NCBI RefSeq assembly: GCF_000142905.1
Contig: NW_013657611.1
Location: 4,717-68,716, forward strand
Source of the DNA: Thecamonas trahens ATCC 50062
Lineage: Eukaryota; Apusozoa; Apusomonadida; Apusomonadidae
Direction: 5' to 3'
Length of the DNA stretch: 64,000 nucleotides
Made by a program: the position numbers and the translations under genes. Positions 50,086-62,100 of the stretch are shown here, in pieces (the first letter of the stretch is position 1; each line of letters opens with the position of its first letter). Under the pieces are notes generated by a model that saw nothing but the letters and a program-made list of their open reading frames with translations, did not search any database and was not told the origin of the DNA.

Positions 50086-53000
50086 CTACACGTAGATGAC
50101 CGTCGTCATGTCGGCAACGTCAGCGGCAAAGGCCGTGGTGTCGCGGAGCGAGTTGCCTTCGAGCGAGAGCGTGGCGAGGGTGTTGTTGCGGGAGAGCGCG
50201 TCGAGAACGTACCGGAGGCCCGAGTCGGTGATCGAGTTGCCGTCGAGGACGAGGTTGTGGAGGAACTTGTTGTTGGAGAACGCGGCCGGGAGGAGGACGA
50301 GACCCTTGTCGCCGACCTTGGATCGGGCCATCGAGAGGGTGAGCAGGCCACGGTTGGCCTGCAGGGCGCGGCACATGTGCTCCAGCCCGTGGTTGCCGTA
50401 CGAGTTGCCGTCGAGGATGAGGACCTTGAGTGTGGCGTTGCGCTCGAGCGAGCCAGCGAGGTCGTCAACGTCCGACGACTTCAGGCCATTGTTTGAGAGG
50501 TCGAGTCGCGCGAGGACCTTGTTCTTGGCAAGCGCGGCCTTGAGCGCGAGCTTGCCGGATCCGAGCTTGTTGTCTGCAAGGTTGAGGTCGGTGATGGTGG
50601 CGTTGCCCAGGATAGCCGCCGCGAGCGAAGACATCGACTTGGAGTCGAGGCCAGTGCCCGAGAGATCGAGCTGGACGAGGGAGCGCGAGGCCGGCAGGAC
50701 GTCGAGGACCGCCAGCGGGCCACCCTTGCCGAACGAGGTGCCTGCAAAGTTGAGGCATGTCAGTTGCGTGTTGACGGCGAGGACCCGCCCAAACTCGGCA
50801 GAGACGTCTGCCGAGAGCTTGCACGCCCCAACGGCGATCGACCGGATCTTGACCGACGGCGCAAGGAGGTACATGGCGAGGTTCTTACCAACCTTGGATG
50901 AAAACTTGTTGTCCGACACGTCGAGGTGGACGAGCGAGGCCGAGAGCATGAGCCCGCCGAGCAGCGCATCGAGGCCCGAATCGGAGATCTTGTTCGACGA
51001 AAAGTCGAGCTCGGTCAGCGCCTGCGAGTGCTGGAGCATGGCCTTGAGCGGCTGGCCCCACCCGCGGTCGTCGGCGATCTTGTTGCGGGCGAGGACAAGA
51101 CGCTCGAGCGTCCCGTGCCCGGCAAGAGCCTCAAACAGCGCCGTTGCGCCCTTGTGCGAGATGTCGCACCCGGCGAGAAGTAGGTCCGCGAGGAACGGAA
51201 GCTTGACTAGCGACGCTGCCAGTGCGATGACGCCCTTGTTCGACATCGATGCGTTGTCCGAGAGGTCGAGCGTCGCAGCCGCAGCCGCATGAGCGACGGC
51301 GACGTGAGAGCCGATCCGAGGTGCGGTGTCCCAACCTTGTCCACCGCATTCGAGCCGAGGAGCAGGTGCTCGACGTTGAAGTTCTCCACGAGCTCGCCCG
51401 ACGCCGACTCGAAGCTGAACGTCTGTACCATGGCGGTCATGACGCCCTTGAGCGTGGCCGAGGTGAGGCCGGCCTGGTACAACTCAAGCGTCCCGATCCA
51501 GCGGTTGGTGTCGATGGCCAAGTCGGCGTCGTGCCAGAGCTTGACCACCGGCGCGAGGCCTTCGGTTCGGAAGACCTGCATGAGCATGTGCTTGAAGACC
51601 TCCAGCCGCGAGGGGAAGATCGACCAGGTCAGCTTGCGTCGCGCCGGCGGATTGAACACCGTCGGCGCCGGCAGCGCCTGCTCGTACGCGGCCCAGTCGA
51701 CGTCGAGCTCGGCTTCGCGGGCCGCCCGCTCCTCACCAAGAAGCCCGCCGTGGAGCAAGAGCCGATAGTAGGCTGTGATGAGGCCAAGGATCGAGTCGAC
51801 AACCGTGCGCGACGCGTGGAACGTGATTCGTTCCACCCCCGACTCGAGCACGTCGTCCTCGGCGCCGACTGTCCGACCCTGCGACTTACACTCGAGCTCA
51901 AACGAGGTGCCAGTCGGCGACGCCCGCCAGGCCACAAGCCGGGTGTACGGGATGAACCGCTCGAGCTCGGTCACCGCCGACGCGTTGGCCGAGCTTGAGC
52001 CAACCCGCGACCGCGACGGCACCAGCACAAAGAGGCCGTCCTCAGCCACGCCGATTTGCAGTGCCCGCCCGCGCTTGGAGCTCACCATGTACATGGTGAG
52101 ACCAAACGACGGCAGCTGCCGCGCCACCTCGATAAACTGCGCTCGCGCCGCAGACTCGTCAGCAAACTTGCCTGCCAGCCGCTCGTGGAGCCGCGCCAAC
52201 CGCATCTCGTAATACGACTTGGGCATGACCTTGATGAGCCACGGCGGGAGGAACTCGTCGAGCTCGATGTCGTCGAGGTACGAGACGGTGGTCTCGGTCG
52301 AGACAAAGTCACCAAACATGGCCTGGATGTGGTACGAGCCGAGGAGGAGCGTCTGGCCCTCGGACGCCTGCCACGTTCCGGCCACAAGATGGTGCTGGAT
52401 CTGCTCGTACATGAGGGTAATCGCCTTGGGGTCCGTCAGCGTCCGCGGCTCCTTCCAGTACTTGACTTTGAGCGTGATCTTGGCCGCCGCCGGGTCGAGC
52501 CCGAGTGAACCGAGTCGTGCGGTCGGATCCAACCACCTGTCTGCCGACGAGTCGGCCGCGTCCACCAACTCGAACAGCGAGTGGTCGTACATCCCGATCC
52601 GCCGCGCAAACTCCTCCTTGAGCAACTGCACCGTCACGTTGGTCGTCACCTTGAGCGCCTTCTTTGTCCCCGACATGGTGAGGACAGAGACCACCAGCGA
52701 CTCGCCACCCAGCTCCACAGAGTCCAGAAGTGAGTCCTTCTTGAGCAGCTCCTCGGGCGCAGGCGTCAGCGTCCGCGACGACGGCAAGCCGTCGTCGGAG
52801 ATGTGCAAGACCGAGCGGACCCGCGCCCGGTTGGCATCCTTGCCGGTAGCCACCGCCTCGAGCACACCATCGCTCTCCTCTTTGCCCTTGCCGCTGCCCT
52901 CGGCCGCGCCGCCGGCACCAGTGTCCGACTCCGAGTCGGAGCCCGAGTCGGAGCGAGCCCCATCCACAACCGCTGGCGGCTGGGGCGCAGGGCTAGAGTC

Positions 53001-53471
53001 GGAGGCCGAGACAGAGTCGGAGCCTGCGCTGTTTGTGGTGGCCGACGGTGGTGCGGGCGGGGCGACGGCCGGGCGCTCCTTGCGGCGCTTCTGGAACTTC
53101 GGCCGCGACGTAGGCACCGGCGGAGGGACCGACGACGGCGCTTTCGGCGCATCATGATCCGAACCCGAGCTCAAGCCCGAGTCCGAGTCTGAGCCAGCCG
53201 ACTCGTTTGCGTCCCCAGCTCCAGAAGCGGGAGGCGGAGCATCCGCGCTCTGGTCACCAGACTGGCTGATGCCACCAGAGGTCACAACCCCATCCTCTGC
53301 CGATGCGACATCAGGAGAGGCGGCAGAAACCTTGCCATTGCCCTTATCCCCAGCCTTGGCCTTGGTCTTGTCCTTGCTCTTGCCCTTGCTCTTGACAGGG
53401 CTCGCCTCCGAGCCATATTCCGACGACGAGAATGTGCCCGACATGTCTGACGAGTCCGAGTCTGACGACAT
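50086..53471 (-). CDS. FERM-domain protein with C-terminal ribonuclease-inhibitor-type LRRs; one frame break
   Basis: An 1128-residue protein after one base is added at about plus 51274-51290 (upstream TSPSLMR, downstream TLDLSDNASMSNKGV). Residues 1-230 are Ser/Asp-rich with KSKGKSKDK. A FERM module follows (about 240-560): F1 ubiquitin-like (SLVVSVLTMSGTKKALKVTTNVTV), F2 (LMYEQIQHHLVAGTW, LLLGSYHIQAMFGD) and F3 (LTMYMVSSKRGRALQIGVAEDGLFV). A linker with KLTWSIFPSRLEVFKHML and then about twelve LRRs (LxxLDLSxNxxxxxGLxxL) complete it. The LRRs resemble the actin regulator CARMIL, but CARMIL has a PH rather than a FERM module. A role linking membrane to cytoskeleton is inference. The ATG at 53471 is chosen because the longer frame runs into CA repeats. 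Confidence 0.82.
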
Positions 53472-53572
53472 TACTTTCTGTGAGAACGAGCTGCCGCAGT
53501 GTTTGTTCCCTTTCTTGCTTGCAGAATTGGGTGCACGGGTACGTAAGCGTGTCCCGTCTTTGTGAATGTACG

Positions 53573-53603
53573 GTGTGTATGTATGTATGTATGTATGTAT
53601 GTA

Positions 53604-53665
<62 letters not shown>
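53573..53665 (-). repeat. (CA)n/(CATA)n in the FERM-LRR leader (minus sense)
   Basis: On the plus strand this is TGTA units then about 28 GT units, so CA on the sense strand of the FERM-LRR gene, 100-195 bp before its ATG. Confidence 0.92.
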
Positions 53666-53666
<1 letters not shown>

Positions 53667-53718
53667 AGGTGCGGGGGTCAACTCCGTCAGGCACCAACCG
53701 ACACAGTCGACGGGGGGC

Positions 53719-53720
53719 AA

Positions 53721-53751
<31 letters not shown>

Positions 53752-53761
53752 GAGGGAGAGG
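53719..53761 (-). repeat. (CT)n tract (minus sense)
   Basis: A GA run on the plus strand, so a pyrimidine CT run upstream of the FERM-LRR start on its sense strand. Confidence 0.85.
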
Positions 53762-53937
53762 GGAATGTGGTGGCGTGTGTGTGCGGACAGAAGACCTATG
53801 TCTCTATGTGTGTGGGGTGTGTAGGGTTGGAGGGGAGGGAGGCAGGGAGGGAGGGACGGGTGGAGTGGTGCTCCAAGTGCTACTGTCCGCCCAGTGGTGG
53901 TGCTGTTGCTCTGCGGTGGCAGCGGCGGAACTTGCGC

Positions 53938-53992
53938 CATTTCAGCCACCATTTCAGCCACCATTTCAGCCACCATTTCAGCCACCATTTCA
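53938..53992 (+). repeat. 12-bp tandem repeat, four copies
   Basis: Four copies of ATTTCAGCCACC and a degenerate fifth, in the divergent spacer. No protein or RNA product is evident. Confidence 0.9.
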
Positions 53993-54169
53993 TTACCGTT
54001 GCCTTTTTGTACCCTTCCCCCCCCCCCCCCCCTCCCCAATGCCGTTGTGGTGATGCCGAACGTGAGCATGTTACGAGGAATGTGATTTTGAAGAAAGTCA
54101 TGGTGACCTGCCCTGCCCAACGTAGTTTGTGATAACCGTTGTGCACATAATCGTGGTCCGACAACTCTT

Positions 54170-54191
54170 CCCCCCCCCCCCCCCCCCCCCC
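54170..54191 (+). repeat. Poly-C tract, 22 C, 47 bp before ATG
   Basis: A homopolymer in the leader of the multi-pass gene at 54238, on its sense strand. A second C run (16) is at 54017-54032. Confidence 0.95.
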
Positions 54192-54237
54192 ACTCCGCCA
54201 CCGCCACCCACCCCGCTGCACCCACCACCTTCCAGCC

Positions 54238-56148
54238 ATGTCGTTCCGACTCCCTCCCCTCACCCCCTCACCCTCTGCCACAACACAGCCCACCTTTATC
54301 TCGTCGCTCCCGCCACACTCGGCTGTCTTTGTCCCGTCACAGTACTCGTCGGCACTATCACCATCACCACTATCACAGCCATCACCGCCATCACAGCCAT
54401 CACCGCCATCACCGCCATCACCGCCATCACCGCCATCACAGCCATCACCGCAATCACCGCAATCACCGCAATCATCAGTATCTTCGTCATCACAACTCGC
54501 GTCGCTCTCTGCGGACTTTATCCGTGATGTTTCGCCCATTGCTGGTATTGGTTTGCGGGACTCATCGTCATCGTCTAAATCGTCATCGTCATCGTCATCG
54601 TCGACACCTCAATCTTCGGGCACTTCTTCTTTGGCGTACTCGGATGCGACGTCATCATCGTCGTCGTCACCGCCATCACCACGAGAAGGGATATCATCAC
54701 CATCGCCGGTCTCGCGCGCGAGCTCACAAGTCGTCATTCCGGCGGTCATTCTGCCGTCGCACACTCCACCGCCACACGTACGAGCGCAGGGCTCGCGGAC
54801 ATGGTCGGCCGCCTCGCTCTCGACCAATAACTCGGCACCGCTTCCACGGGCCTCACACGTCTTTGGCATCCTCATCGCACTCGCGGCTGTCGCGATCTCG
54901 GTGGCCGTCACCGCCACGCTACTCTTTGGCGTCCTCCCGCTCTCGTCGGCCTCGCCCACTTCGACTTCGTCATTTGTCCGCCACCACGCGCTCTATTTTC
55001 TCGTCCAAGTGCCGCTCTTGCTCTTTGTCATCCATGGGTATATGGTTGTTACGTACTCTTTTGTCTTTGAAGGTCTCTACATCGAGCCCCTCCCGCTCCT
55101 CTTCCGCTTCTGCTCAACCTCGCTTCCGGCCGGCGTCCTCGCCCTCGTCACTACCGCGTCGCTCTTCGGCTTGCAGCCAGGACTTTTCATTGGTGTCATT
55201 GCTGTTATTGTCACCATCCAGCGATTCCTGGTCCAGTACACCTCGCTGTACACCCTCCGCGCCGCTCTCCTCACCCAGAACTTTGTCCGGCTCGGTGGAC
55301 GCTACCTCGATCTACAGTGGATACTCCTGCTCCTCCCGCTCATCGCTCTTGTGTGCACCACCTACGTCTTTACTGCTGATGTCATCTTCCTGCCACTGTG
55401 GCAGTCGCTGGCTGTCTTCTTCTTCTTCTTTGTCCTCGTCGCCGCACACATGTTCCGCGTCGTCGTCATGCGCCCTCTCCAAGCCCGGCCCTTCATACTC
55501 TTTCCGCTCGCCATCCAGTCCGACGCCACTGCAGACGTCGGCTTTGCCTTTCTCCTGCCCTTTGCCACCTCGTGGGCACCCATTGCCACCCTTGTTGTCC
55601 TCCGCATCTCCTACATAACCCTTCTTATCTTCTTTGCCTTTACCTCCCGGGGCGCCAGCTGCCGCATGTGGATCCTGCAAACCCGTCGCGACCGCTCCGC
55701 CGCCGTCCACCTCTACCGCTCACCCGACGCCATGCTTGCCTTTCGCCAGCGCGTCGCCCACTACCTCATCTTCACTGTCCTCTCCTGGGTCATCTCCTCG
55801 GGCTCGTTTGCGCTCATCGCCTTTGCGCTCCGCAACTCGGCCAACTTTCCTTTCGCCTACCTCCCGCGCCCCCATCTCCACTCCTCGCTCGCCATCGCCG
55901 CCACCCTCACTGCCATTGCCGCTCTCGTCCTTGTTACGTTCCTCTCCGCACTTCCGCACCGCATTCTCGCAGACGTCGCCAACTCGCTTCGTCTCGGCTG
56001 GTACCTTGCTGCGCTCTCCTACCTCGTCTCCACCATCCTCATCCTTGTCCTCCTTCAGGCCCACTCGAAGCTCTGGTTCACCTTGCACGCCTCCAATCCC
56101 GGCGTTCTCGACCCCCTGGCCTCCTCGCCACTCATCCCGGGCCTCTAG
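54238..56148 (+). CDS. Multi-pass membrane protein with long Ser/Pro-rich N-terminus
   Basis: Unrecognised, uninterrupted, 636 residues. Residues 1-195 are Ser/Pro/Gln-rich (PSPPSQPSPP repeats, then poly-Ser), probably cytosolic and phosphorylated. Then eight to ten transmembrane helices run to the C-terminus, for example VFGILIALAAVAISVAVTAT, LYFLVQVPLLLFVIHGYMVV, WILLLLPLIALVCTTYVF and SLAVFFFFFVLVAAHMFRV. A cytosolic loop near 460-500 reads RMWILQTRRDRSAAVHLYRSPDAMLAFRQRV. No family signature is seen. The ATG at 54238 directly follows the poly-C leader and is the first in frame. The stop is 21 bp from that of the convergent giant gene. Confidence 0.75.
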   Translation: MSFRLPPLTPSPSATTQPTFISSLPPHSAVFVPSQYSSALSPSPLSQPSPPSQPSPPSPPSPPSPPSQPSPQSPQSPQSSVSSSSQLASLSADFIRDVSPIAGIGLRDSSSSSKSSSSSSSSTPQSSGTSSLAYSDATSSSSSSPPSPREGISSPSPVSRASSQVVIPAVILPSHTPPPHVRAQGSRTWSAASLSTNNSAPLPRASHVFGILIALAAVAISVAVTATLLFGVLPLSSASPTSTSSFVRHHALYFLVQVPLLLFVIHGYMVVTYSFVFEGLYIEPLPLLFRFCSTSLPAGVLALVTTASLFGLQPGLFIGVIAVIVTIQRFLVQYTSLYTLRAALLTQNFVRLGGRYLDLQWILLLLPLIALVCTTYVFTADVIFLPLWQSLAVFFFFFVLVAAHMFRVVVMRPLQARPFILFPLAIQSDATADVGFAFLLPFATSWAPIATLVVLRISYITLLIFFAFTSRGASCRMWILQTRRDRSAAVHLYRSPDAMLAFRQRVAHYLIFTVLSWVISSGSFALIAFALRNSANFPFAYLPRPHLHSSLAIAATLTAIAALVLVTFLSALPHRILADVANSLRLGWYLAALSYLVSTILILVLLQAHSKLWFTLHASNPGVLDPLASSPLIPGL

Positions 56149-56169
56149 CATCAGCAGGCACACTAGCCT

Positions 56170-59100
56170 TTACATCGTAAACGGAATGTTGAATAGCGCC
56201 TGCATCTCGCTCGCCATCTTGGTCGACAGCGCCATCGCCGCCTTTGACTTGATCTCCGGCTCGAGCGTGCTCGCCATCAGCGCCGCCATGCTCGCCTGCA
56301 TCCCCGCCTGAAGCGCCCCAGAGAACGCCTGCGCCACCACCATCTTCTCCGCGTACGGCATGTCGGGATCCAGAAATGCAAGCGGGTGGTCCGGCGGCAG
56401 CGCACCTGGGTGGTCTGACCCAGCCGCCACCGCGGGCGCCGGCGCCAGCGCTGCAATCTGCGCCGCAGCCTGTGCATACGCCGCAGCCTGCGCCTCCCGC
56501 ACGTTGGCCACCGTCTCGCTCACCTGCGACTCGACACTCGCCTTGACGCCCTTTGCCTCGGCTGCTATCTTGGCTTCGCGTTTGCGCTGCCGCTCGAGAT
56601 CGGCTGCGCGCCGCGCCGCCTCGCGCTCCGCCCGCGCCGCCTCGCGCGCCGCCTTGGCCTCAGCCTTGGCTGCTGCCTTGGCCTCCCTCTCCCGCGTCGT
56701 GGTGTCGACGACGTCAAACTCGATTTCGGCCTTGAGCATCGGCATTGCGTCGATCTGCTTGCTCGCGTGGTAGTACAGCACCCGGTACCTGCCCTCGTCT
56801 AGCTTGAGTCGCAGGTTGCATCCGTTCCGGTCCGACACCAGCGCGGTACGGCTTGAAGACAGATCCTTGCGCTCCATCAGCTCGCCGGCCATGCTCCATA
56901 CCTCAATCCAGTACCGCACTGTCGTCGTGATCGGATAAAAATGAACGTGGTTGTGCTCAAGCACCAACACCACAAGCGGCGGCCCTCTGCCCGACGGCGG
57001 CGTGACAGTGACAGACACGAGTTGCAGCATCCGATTCGCGCTCAGCGCGTTCTCGGCAGCCAGCGCCTCGGCCAGCCGCGCGTCATCGATTGCTAACGCA
57101 GACACCGGCTCGTGCGGCCCACGGCCTGTCGCCACCAACACTGCTACATTCCCGGCCACGCTTGCCTTGGCCACTCTCAGCGCGGGCACGAGGCCCACAT
57201 TGATCTGCCGGAACAGAAGCGAGGACGTGGCGTGTGGAATCGCGACCGCTATATGTGTCGAGCCGGCACCAAAGACCGCACCATCGGCCGTCACCACCAG
57301 CGCGGCCCCGTCCGACGACGCTACCGCCACCACGCGCTGCGGCGGGTGTCCACGCGGCGTGCCTGGCGTATGCAGGGAGACCTTGGTCGGAAACTGCCTC
57401 GATCGCTGGACGCCGACCCCAACCATCCGCCGCGATCGGTGCGCAAACACGTACAGCTCGCCACTTGCAGACACCGCGGCGTTTTGCGAGACCGCCACAA
57501 ACCGAGTCTCGATCGTCGCGGGCGTCACGTTGATCCGCGCCGGACGCTCGCTCCCGCGCCCCAGCACATACAAATTGCCACCTGCAGAGAGAAAGACACA
57601 GGCCTCGCACCCAATGGCCATGTCGGTCATCACCAGCGGCGCGAGTATGTCCAGCGCGACAGGCAGTGCAAACGCCTTGGTCTCTCGCGGGGCGCCGAGC
57701 TTGCACTGCTCATTCGAGCCCCATCCAAAGACCTCGCCTGTCGCACTCCGCGCCAGCGACGCCTTGTAGCCAGCCACGACCTGCACAATACGCAGCTTTT
57801 GGATGGCCTTGATGAGCTGTGGCGAGCTGCGCGGCAGATCGTCACCATGTCCAAGTCGCCCCATCCCACCCGAGCCCCACGAGAAGACCTTGCCAGACGC
57901 TGTGAGCGCTAGCGCATGGGTGGCATGGACAGACACAGACTGCTTCCACTCGCGGTCAAAGTCGTTGGCGCCGTGCGGCGCGACAGAAACTTGCACCACA
58001 CCTTTGCCCGCCAGTCCCACCAGCGGCAGCGGAACATGGCTGTACAACACGTTGCACGACGCAAGAAGCACCGGATTGTCGCCCAGAATGTACACGCTGT
58101 TGACCTCGGGCCGGTTCTCGCTCCCCACCACAAACACCGCACCGCGATCAAACGCAGCCACGTCTACCACCGGCGCTCCGATGAGTCCAGCCACAAGCGA
58201 TGGTGTCTTGAACGTAGTAAGATTCGACCGCGAGGAGCCTGTCGCAAACCACTCGCCCCACACCAGCGGGACCGCCGTAGGCACTCCAGTCTGCTCGTGG
58301 ACAATGGGATTCGGCAGTACTACGTTCTCCACAGACGGCAGCGCCGGAGCACCATACTCAAGCGGGCCCTGCACAGCAGTAATCAGCGTTGACCGCAACA
58401 GGTCGCGCGGGAGACAGAGTGCCGGCGTCATATCCGACCGATGGCTGCTACTCCGCGACATGCGCTCACCGTTCGCAATGTCCATAAAGCAGTTGCTACA
58501 CAGGCACCGCTCAAGCGGCGGCCGCGAAATCGAGGTCACAAACCCTACATGAGTCTGGATAGGCAGCTCGCATCGGATGCACTCGATGCTTGCCGCCGAC
58601 GTCGCCAAAGGCGTCACCGCAAACGTGGTCGTCTCGAGGCCAAGGTCCGGGAGCACCGGCATGTGTGGAAGTTGGCTAAGCCTGTCCCCAATGCGCACGC
58701 CCGGAAAGGCATCCCTGTTGCTTGGCAACGACATCGAGCACATGTGGAAAAACATCCGATCCGGCTCCGCGCTCACGCACGCTTCACACATCACCGTGTG
58801 GCATGTACGCGCGTTGTCGTACTGCGAGTGAAGGGAGCTGATCGCAGTCCTGCACGCAAGAAAGGCCGCTCCACCCACAATGTGCTCTTCGCAACGCATG
58901 CACGTCATCTTGCCGTACGCTGAGCTGCCGCCCTCGTCGGAGCGGACGGTCGGCCCCAGGCCCCACACGAGTGACGACGGCGCGAGCTGCAGCGGCGGCA
59001 CGCTCGGGAGCGGAATGGCAGTAAAGGTGTGCTCCGAGGTGTGCTCGCTGCCGCTCTCCACGCCAGCACCCTTGGCATGGCACGCTTCACAGAGATCAAA

Positions 59101-62100
59101 GTCTGCACACTCGCGACACTTGTACCGCGTCCCGGCCAAGTCGGTGATCCGGCACCCGTCGCACCGCACGTTGCTGTGCCTCAAAAGGGCGCCGCATTTT
59201 GCGGGTGCCTCTACGTACAGCACGTGGGTTGGATCATGCAGCGAGGCAACAGTGCACGCTTTGCAGAGCGCAGTCGACGGGCAGCTTGCGCACACGCCAC
59301 GGAACTGCCCGATGAGCCGCTCGCATTGAGAGCAGAGCAGCGAATCGCATGCAATCTCAGCCAGGCGCACCAGCACCGGCCGCAAACTGCTGCCTGCCAC
59401 ATTGAGCAGCGTTTCACGAGTGCACGGCCCGCACACTGCGACACACGGTTGCGGCTCTCGAGCTTCGCATCCGTCGCACATTTCAAGTGCCGTCGGAAGC
59501 GTCTGCACCCGCATCAGGTTCGCGTTCACAGACGCGTCGACAGTGACACCGCAGGCGGTGGCCGCGCCCGCAGCAGCCAGCCCGCCTGCCGGCACCCGTG
59601 CATCGCCCGACAGCGCAAGCCAAATGGGAGGACCACGACCGCGGGTGGTGAACGCAACTTGGTGCGGCTGCCCGTCGCCGGCAAGCAGTGGCGCCAGATC
59701 AAGGTCAAACGCTGGCTCGACCTCGCCGTCCAGCGAAAACACAAACCGCTCGTTCGCCGCGTTGAATCCGATACCGATGACGGTGCCCACCGGCAGCGGG
59801 CAGGCTGCCAGCCGTGCTGAGGAGGCACCTGCGAGCCCCGCTACAGGCGAGATTAGCTTTCCGCCGATTAGGTCGATCCCGAATGATGCATCCACCTCAC
59901 CCAGCGGATCGAAGAGGCCGTGGTTCCCGGGCGCGAGCCCAATTTGGAACTCGTGCGGTGTCGAGAGAAGGGTGAACTCGAGGTAAAACGAGGAGGCAGT
60001 CGACGCCATGTCTATCGACAACATCGCGCCTCCGACAGGACCGATCCGGTCACGGCCGTAGCCGTAAAACCGCGGCGAGAGCGCCATGAGCCGACCCGAC
60101 ATGACAAAGCCGCGCGAGTGGACAATCGGCACACCGCGGGAAGCAATCAACGACATAGCTGACATGCAATGACGGCAGAACGTCGAGAGAAAGCGGCCCG
60201 TCGAGCTGCATACCCCGCACTCCCCCGAGGCTGGCAGCTGCGGCGGAGGCACTAGTCTGTGCGGACCGGCGTGTGTAGCAGTGCTCAACGCATTAAGAAC
60301 CGACGAGTGACCGGCAACCTCGAGAGGAAACCGGGCGAGGACATCGGTGGTCAAACCACGGGCATCGAGGTCAATGCCGGTGGCAGTTGATGCAAACGAG
60401 ACCGCATCCCGCCATTGCTCCACTTGCACCGTGTTGGACGGCTTGCCTAGCTGGCGACGGACCTTGAGAACCCGGTCATCAGACCAGTCCGTGTCAGAAG
60501 GGCGGAAAAGGCCGAGCTCAGCTGCGACAGAGTAGGCGAGCGGATAGACGCGCCCTCGGAAGTGGCGGGTAAAATCGTCGCGGTCGCCCAGGAGAGGAAA
60601 AGAGCTCCAGAGCTTGCAGAACTGATTCGAGTACGCGGCAGCCAGGACCCTGTTGCCAGTGGCGTCGTTGAGTACGGTGAGCGCTTCAAAGATAAGAAGG
60701 CCGAGCGGATGTTGTGAAGCAACCGTGCCGAGCTCGAGCGCAGCGAGCGCAAGCGAGAGATGCCGGTCAGCGTCTTCGATGTGAGCAGCCTCCAGCTCGA
60801 GCACGCCATTGACGTAGTACGCGCCAACAACGACCTCGAGCGGCAGCGGCGGTGCACCCGGCGCCTCGACGCTTGCCAGGACCTGTGCTGCCAGCGCGGC
60901 ATCGTTGTCAGCCAGCGCGGCGTCGAGCGCGGAGCCAAGCGCGAGTGGCGCCGACGCACTCAGCGACTCGACTGCGAGTCGGTGTCTCGCGCGGAGGCGG
61001 GCAATGAGCGCATCAGACGCGTCTTCGCTTGGAGGAGCTGTTGGCGCGGCGTCGTCGATGACCGGCGCAAAGTAGCGAGCCAGGTCCTTGGTCCGAAAGA
61101 GGCCCTCAGTGCGGACAGTGAGCGAGGTGGCGCGGCTGGCATCAAGAGGGTGCGGGACGTCAAAAAGGACGACTCGGACTGTGCGGCCGAGCGGACGGCA
61201 GGATCAAAGGCCACGCCTGTGAGCCGGGTAACGGTGTCAAAGAGCGCGAGCTTGGAGATCCGCGAGACGAGTGAGGTCTTTGGATCGGACTCGGATCCGG
61301 AGAGAATCGAGCCGTAGAGGCCAAATGAGATGTGCAAGCGGACCTTGATCTCCGAGGTCCAAAAGAACGTCGAGACCTCGGACGAGCCGAGAACGGTGTT
61401 GAGGTAGGTGACAGCAAGTGCGATGACTGCCCGCGGCGATGGGTCCAAACACTGGCGCATCTTGGTGTTGAGCGCACGCGCAGTGACAATGGCCACCATG
61501 TGTGTGAGAACGAGCGACGCGACTACCTCAGACTTGAGTGAGATGCGGACAAGGCCGAGGTAGCGCTCGGGAATGCCAAGATCTTCCATCCACTGGGTGA
61601 TCTGGTGGCCTGAGACCGGGAGGACCGAGGCGCTTTCGAGGCGGGCGACAAACTCGGGCAGAACACTACCACGCAAGTGTGCGGTGGCGAGGCGGACATT
61701 TGCGTTGTAGACGGCGGCGTCTGCGCGGCCAAAGCCAGTAAACGCATCAGACGAGAGCGGCGACGCCGTGTATCCGGCCACTAGGTTGGCCGGGAGGTGG
61801 CGGTAGAGAACTGAACCGCGGAGGGCGACAAGGACGACGGCCGGGCCGCGGATGATGCCGTCGGCGAGTGCCGAAGCAACCTCGTTGACAGCACCAGCAC
61901 CGGTGAAGCAAACAACAAGCTCGCCGGCAACCACCATGGAGACCGAGGCCGATGGCGCTGTCGAGGCCTGCGGCGAGAGGATGGCGAGGACCTCGGTGTT
62001 CCACGACGCGATGAGGACCTCAATGGTGGTGATGGATGCGTTAGCCTCGCGCCAAGGACCGGGAGGAATGAGCATGCCGACAGCGGTATCCGACGGCTCC

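Larger units (their letters stand above)
53472..54237. other. Divergent spacer dense in simple repeats
   Basis: The region between the FERM-LRR gene (minus) and the multi-pass gene (plus). It holds (TGTA)n/(GT)n at 53573-53665, a GA run at 53719-53761, four 12-bp units at 53938-53992 and C tracts at 54017-54032 and 54170-54191. ORFs over it are repeat artefacts. Confidence 0.6.
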
